Origin: Ignavibacteria bacterium
GTDB lineage: Bacteria; Bacteroidota; Ignavibacteria; Tepidaquicellales; OLB5
Length of the DNA: 59,856 bases
Reading direction: 5' to 3'
Assembly (NCBI GenBank): GCA_030835025.1
Contig: JAUQWS010000125.1
Coordinates: forward strand, 1 to 59,856
The stretch's first letter is position 1. The number at the start of each line of letters is the position of its first letter. The position numbers were made by a program, and so were the translations under genes. Shown in pieces: positions 57,001 through 59,856 of the stretch. The notes beneath the pieces were generated by a model. It saw only the letters and a program-made list of their open reading frames with translations. It was not told where the DNA came from and ran no database searches.

Positions 57001-57352
57001 GTCGGCCGTGGAACTTTATAAGGGTGAACTCTTTGAAGGCTTTTACGAAGACTGGTGTGAATCACTAAGGGAAGAGTACAGAAATAAATACATAAACATT
57101 ATCGAACAATTACTTGAACTTCTGGAAGTAAGTAACAAGACATCAGTAATCCCGAAATTTGCGGAAAAACTGATTCAGACTGATAAACTCAACACCGCAG
57201 CATATTCTTCAGTTATTTCAGCGCTTGTTAAACTGGGTAAGAAGCAATCAGCCAGGGAGAAATACGATCAGCTTAAAAAATCATATGAATCCGAATTAGG
57301 TGAATCAATTCCGAACGATTTGGTCAGGAAAATTGAGAAACTTCTTAATTAG
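54083..57352 (+). CDS. MalT-like STAND ATPase with TPRs and C-terminal winged helix-BTAD
   Basis: The 1089-residue product begins at TTG 54083. The N-terminal part (1-330) is a MalT-type STAND NTPase: TRITAPKFPEGIIRRQDLLE, Walker A GPAGFGKT (42-49), Walker B ITIVLDDIHE, then TSRSLPEINLSSLR and FIGGWVTGIHLM. A long TPR-like helical region spans about 340-830. At 845-950 an OmpR/SARP-like winged helix follows (WKRKKHKLLLCMLFVSTGRQ, LFHQAVSNIRSTLK), then a BTAD (CDIEEFDKLI, LYKGELFEGFYEDWCESLRE). MalT itself has a LuxR HTH at the end; here a SARP-type output is used. It is probably a ligand-activated transcription activator. It converges on and overlaps argD by eight bases. Confidence 0.85.
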   Translation: MLSVINQTRITAPKFPEGIIRRQDLLEKLKENKNKKLLLVTGPAGFGKTTLIIDHIYGSEMSYAWMQIKKDIGSIYLFYRYVIASLRKVKSEFGDATIKLISQIEEDSSKISEPERAIDQITSSFTNEFMQCFKEDITIVLDDIHEIIPYSWHKYLLDSIIEETPHNLHIAITSRSLPEINLSSLRSKRNLLEVNKKDLLFARNEIELLAKDIYNKAYSDEELDYFEEFIGGWVTGIHLMIQAYGDRITSGEMSAGFIPENLFDYFANEIFERQTEEIKSFLIHTAYFDEFGEELCNSLPGISGSREILKYLSGKNIFIETIQQPSTGGIQDQKFSYNQLFRNFLLNKSTRELGAGELKRLYLAIAGVFEEKGISDEASKYYQLAGNIDKSLAQLKQCFQPLFLSGQYGKLWELVSSFPEDKVSANSELLYYNALLWKYYKGNLDAALDYVNRAIEKTVIAGDEDYMITCIIAKSELLLNQSRANEVMGLLSKLDTKSISAENKAKIMFYLGNANFTVNMYDISENYLKKALELCEEHSITELVPDIYHLLGSININKGEFILSKHYFELTIGKTNSLYKKLIASGNLSILYSRSGKFQKAKEYLDDARKLVTLFRTPIIDLVIKMIDYTLTFEITDYDSAALLAKEINEAALKLNLNNYIFLSYQFLGEVNYYSGSPSNSTAYYRIAENYIDDSNEAEKLNLEILMIISEKEALKRPDTESKLLKAYAFQDATGYNYDKTSTGYHLSLYYYLNNQPTTALEYLKKSISLAGEKEYYGFLIREYLYNSILFNLLISNESEKVLVRSLADQVKEISELSWITDSHRTKLRSKLLELYDIRLSSFGNPEFTLKGKLIEESKWKRKKHKLLLCMLFVSTGRQISKDRIIDSFFQTAGVESSDNLFHQAVSNIRSTLKTGKETKEKQSNPENYILYEGKSLRLNPDYTYYCDIEEFDKLISKSHSAVEISDKIMLLESAVELYKGELFEGFYEDWCESLREEYRNKYINIIEQLLELLEVSNKTSVIPKFAEKLIQTDKLNTAAYSSVISALVKLGKKQSAREKYDQLKKSYESELGESIPNDLVRKIEKLLN

Positions 57353-58535
57353 CAGATCTTAAAACTTCGGTAAACCTTTCAATAAAAATGTCAATTTCTT
57401 TGTTTGTAATAATGTACGGCGGCAGCAGCCTTATTACATTCTCATTAGTGCAGTTCACCAAAACACCCATTTCCATCATCGCATCTACCACGAATCCACC
57501 GGGTTTATTAAGCTCAATTCCGGCCATCAACCCTTTACCTCTGACTTCTTTAATCATCTCCGGAAATTGGGATTTTAGAGATTCGGCCCTTGCAATTAAG
57601 TAATTTCCAAGTTCAGTGATCTTACTCATCAACCCGTTATTGAGCATATCGAATATTACACTTCCGCATGCGGCAGCAACGGGATTTCCTCCGAATGTGG
57701 AACCGTGCTCTCCCAAAGTGAACACATCCTCAACTCTTGCATTGCCGAGTATCGCACCAAGCGGAAGCCCGCCTCCTATTCCTTTGGCCAGGATAACTAT
57801 ATCAGCATTAAGACCGTAATGCTCAAATGCATGCAGTCTTCCTGTTCTGCCCACACCTGTTTGGATTTCATCTGCTGCAACAATGAAGCCAAATTTACTT
57901 TTCAGAGAATTCAGCTTATCAACAAATTCCTGTTTAACAGGGTTAACGCCTCCTTCTCCCTGTATACTTTCAATAAAAACTCCGGCTGTACTATCGTCGA
58001 TGTTCTTGTCCAGATCAGCGGGTGAATTAAACTCCAAATGCTTTACCTCAGGCAGCAAAGGTGCAAACTGATCGCGGTATTTTTTCCGGGCAGTCAGCGA
58101 AAGTGCTCCCATAGTCCTTCCGTGGAATGAACCGCTGAATGAAATGAGCGTCTTTTTCTTCGTACCAAGAAAGAACTTTCTGATTACTTTGATTGCAGCC
58201 TCGGTTGATTCCGTACCTGAATTTGAAAAAAACAATTTACTGAATCCTGAGCGTTTAAGTAACTTCTCAGCCAGTTCTAATTGCTTTTCCTGGTAGAAAT
58301 AATTGGAGATGTGGATATATTTGTATAGCTGTTTAACAATTGCTTCGTTTATTGCAGGGTGATTATAACCCAGAACATTCACAGCAAGTCCTCCGAACAT
58401 ATCAAGTATCTTATCACCTTTATCAGTATAAAGATAGCAGCCTTCCCCTCTTTTAATTGCTACGGGCAGGCGCTTATAGGTTCTGAAGAAATCATGCTCC
58501 TCGGTTGATCTGAATTCGTCTAATCTATCAATCAT
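57345..58535 (-). CDS. argD: Class III aminotransferase (acetylornithine/ornithine type)
   Basis: The 396-residue product has the PLP fold type I features: GGLAVNVLGYNHP, FFSNSGTESTEAAIK, SFSGSFHGRTMGAL, Asp222 in VAADEIQTGVGRTG and Schiff-base Lys251 in ILAKGIGGGLPLG, then GSTFGGNPVAAA. It is in the ArgD/RocD group. Function as acetylornithine aminotransferase is likely but related ornithine or lysine-pathway enzymes are hard to separate by sequence. It overlaps coaE by ATGA, and no other arginine genes lie in the window. Confidence 0.8.
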   Translation of the reverse strand: MIDRLDEFRSTEEHDFFRTYKRLPVAIKRGEGCYLYTDKGDKILDMFGGLAVNVLGYNHPAINEAIVKQLYKYIHISNYFYQEKQLELAEKLLKRSGFSKLFFSNSGTESTEAAIKVIRKFFLGTKKKTLISFSGSFHGRTMGALSLTARKKYRDQFAPLLPEVKHLEFNSPADLDKNIDDSTAGVFIESIQGEGGVNPVKQEFVDKLNSLKSKFGFIVAADEIQTGVGRTGRLHAFEHYGLNADIVILAKGIGGGLPLGAILGNARVEDVFTLGEHGSTFGGNPVAAACGSVIFDMLNNGLMSKITELGNYLIARAESLKSQFPEMIKEVRGKGLMAGIELNKPGGFVVDAMMEMGVLVNCTNENVIRLLPPYIITNKEIDIFIERFTEVLRSAN

Positions 58536-59134
58536 GCTAAAACTCTCAGAATTTCGTTAAATGATCTTATGCTATTCCAAAGTTCTTTTTTGCTTCCGTT
58601 ATTTTTGATAACAAAATCTGCCAGTTTCAGCTTTTCTCTTTCCGGCATTTGAAGTGACATAAGCCTGCTGACGTATGTTTTCGGAAGTTTATCCCTGCCT
58701 GCAACTCTGCTTATCCTGAGCAATTTATTTGCATAGATCAGCACGGCATAATTAACAGTATCAGAGTAACCGGATTCAAACATTATTGCCGCTTCTTTTA
58801 TTATAATCCTGTTCTTAAGTCTTCTTACCTGTCTTTCAATTTCTTTAACGACAAAAGGGTGAACCAGTGAGTTCACCCTTTTTATGCTCTTTGTGTCAGA
58901 AAGTATTATCCTTCTTGCATTAGCTCCTGCAATATTACCCTTTTCATCCAAAATATCGCTGCCAAATTCCTTAACAAGTTTGCTCTTCAGGTTTCTATTG
59001 GTCCTGTAAAGCTGCTTTGCGATATCATCGGCATGAATTACCGGGTAACCAAGCTTTTTGAAGTATTCAGCAGCAAGTGATTTACCCGAACCAATGCCGC
59101 CGGTTAATCCTATCAGCAGCTTCTTATTTCGCAT
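58532..59134 (-). CDS. coaE: Dephospho-CoA kinase
   Basis: The 200-residue product (from ATG 59134; a TTG at 59140 is the alternative) is CoaE: P-loop [11 protein letters not shown] near the start, [12 protein letters not shown], and the later [19 protein letters not shown] and [19 protein letters not shown]. It performs the last step of coenzyme A synthesis. The start overlaps the end of rny by about 11 bases, and its TGA overlaps the argD ATG, so the three genes form a translationally coupled run. Confidence 0.93.
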   Translation of the reverse strand: MRNKKLLIGLTGGIGSGKSLAAEYFKKLGYPVIHADDIAKQLYRTNRNLKSKLVKEFGSDILDEKGNIAGANARRIILSDTKSIKRVNSLVHPFVVKEIERQVRRLKNRIIIKEAAIMFESGYSDTVNYAVLIYANKLLRISRVAGRDKLPKTYVSRLMSLQMPEREKLKLADFVIKNNGSKKELWNSIRSFNEILRVLA

Positions 59135-59856
59135 AGGCAACGGAACGTCTTTCCCTAATGACAGTTACTTTTATCTGTCCGGGGTATTCCATCTCGTCCT
59201 GTATCCTTGTTGCTATATCTACTGAAAGCTGGTCGGCAAGTGCATCACTGACTTTATCGTGCTCCACAATTACTCTCACTTCCCTTCCTGCCTGAATTGC
59301 ATATGTCCTGCCAACGCCTTCAAATGACCTTGCAACTTCTTCCAGTTTAGTTAGCCTTTTTACATAGCCTTCAACCGATTCACGCCTTGCCCCCGGCCTT
59401 GCACCGCTGATCGCATCGCATGACTGCACAATGACTGCAATTGGAGTTTCCATCTCCATATCTTCGTGATGTGCTCCAATGGCATTACAAACAACAGGAT
59501 GTTCTTTATACTTCTTTGCCAGCTCGTAACCAAGTATGGCGTGAGGACCTTCGACTTCTCTATCTATCACTTTACCCACATCGTGCAGTAAACCTGCTCT
59601 TTTTGCCATTACCGGGTCAAGCCCGAGCTCCACAGCCATAATTCCGCACAGATGGGCAACTTCAATACTGTGCTGCAGAAGGTTCTGCCCGTAACTTGTG
59701 CGATACTTCATTCTACCAACAAGCCTTACCATTTCAGGATGCAGCCCGTGCAATCCGCATTCAATAATTGTATTTTCACCGATCCTGATAATTTCTTCTT
59801 CAAGCTCTTTTCTGACTTTTTCAACAACTTCCTCTATTCTTGTCGGATGGATCCTG
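59124..59856 (-). CDS. rny: Ribonuclease Y, C-terminal part
   Basis: The 5' end lies beyond the right edge; 243 codons are visible, from [20 protein letters not shown] to SVAYAK. It has the RNase Y HD domain ([32 protein letters not shown] with metal-binding His-Asp, [10 protein letters not shown]), the region [20 protein letters not shown] and the terminal [18 protein letters not shown]. It initiates mRNA decay at the membrane. The KH domain and N-terminal anchor are upstream of the window. It overlaps coaE. Confidence 0.95.
   Translation of the reverse strand, partial: RIHPTRIEEVVEKVRKELEEEIIRIGENTIIECGLHGLHPEMVRLVGRMKYRTSYGQNLLQHSIEVAHLCGIMAVELGLDPVMAKRAGLLHDVGKVIDREVEGPHAILGYELAKKYKEHPVVCNAIGAHHEDMEMETPIAVIVQSCDAISGARPGARRESVEGYVKRLTKLEEVARSFEGVGRTYAIQAGREVRVIVEHDKVSDALADQLSVDIATRIQDEMEYPGQIKVTVIRERRSVAYAK

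Overview
The window reads as one contig segment of a Bacteroidota/Chlorobiota-group genome, most likely Ignavibacteria or a close relative. Four signs point there. Five secreted proteins end in a type IX secretion (T9SS) type A sorting domain with the YPNPFNP signature. The sigma factor is the short 288-residue RpoD lacking region 1.1. Several upstream regions carry a TATATTTG box of the Bacteroidota -7 type (TAnnTTTG). A GWxTD-family protein is present. Species cannot be assigned from sequence alone.

Layout. 1-2664: two tandem T9SS BNR/propeller proteins (first one cut by the window edge). 2817-11311: clpB split into two complete halves (C-terminal half 2817-4148, N-terminal half 9995-11311) with an oppositely oriented five-gene operon between them (GT39-like membrane glycosyltransferase, methyltransferase, epimerase, GT2, PAS histidine kinase). 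11411-17028: a reverse-strand run of oligopeptide-binding lipoprotein, NlpC/P60 lipoprotein, DppB-type permease and T9SS metalloprotease. 17091-24704: rpoD plus the str/S10 ribosomal block (rpsL, rpsG, fusA, a tRNA-Ile with UAU anticodon, tuf, rpsJ, rplC, rplD, rplW), which stops after rplW. 24947-36339: lipoproteins, a trypsin-TPR protein with a probable 36-residue membrane microprotein, twin YCII proteins, MsrB, PIN-PhoH ATPase, twin TMTC-like membrane/TPR proteins and a GWxTD protein. 36555-41413: ychF, a dolichol/phytol-kinase-like protein, ftsH, hpt, rpsU. 41639-45184: a three-gene T9SS cassette. 45185-46385: a gene-free, hairpin-rich stretch with direct repeats and four interrupted palindromes. 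46386-52097: two parvulin-type envelope chaperones, a BatA-like membrane protein and a 7Fe-type ferredoxin. 52169-57352: a T9SS protein divergent from a STAND-TPR-winged helix-BTAD regulator. 57345-59856: argD-type aminotransferase, coaE and the 3' part of rny.

Much of the gene content serves the cell envelope: T9SS cargo, periplasmic foldases, lipoproteins and glycosyltransferases. The most unusual items are the clpB fission with its embedded glyco-sensor operon, the tRNA-Ile(UAU) together with a hpt-ftsH locus that lacks an adjacent tilS, and the palindrome array ahead of the foldase operon. No rRNA, CRISPR array, transposase or phage gene was seen.
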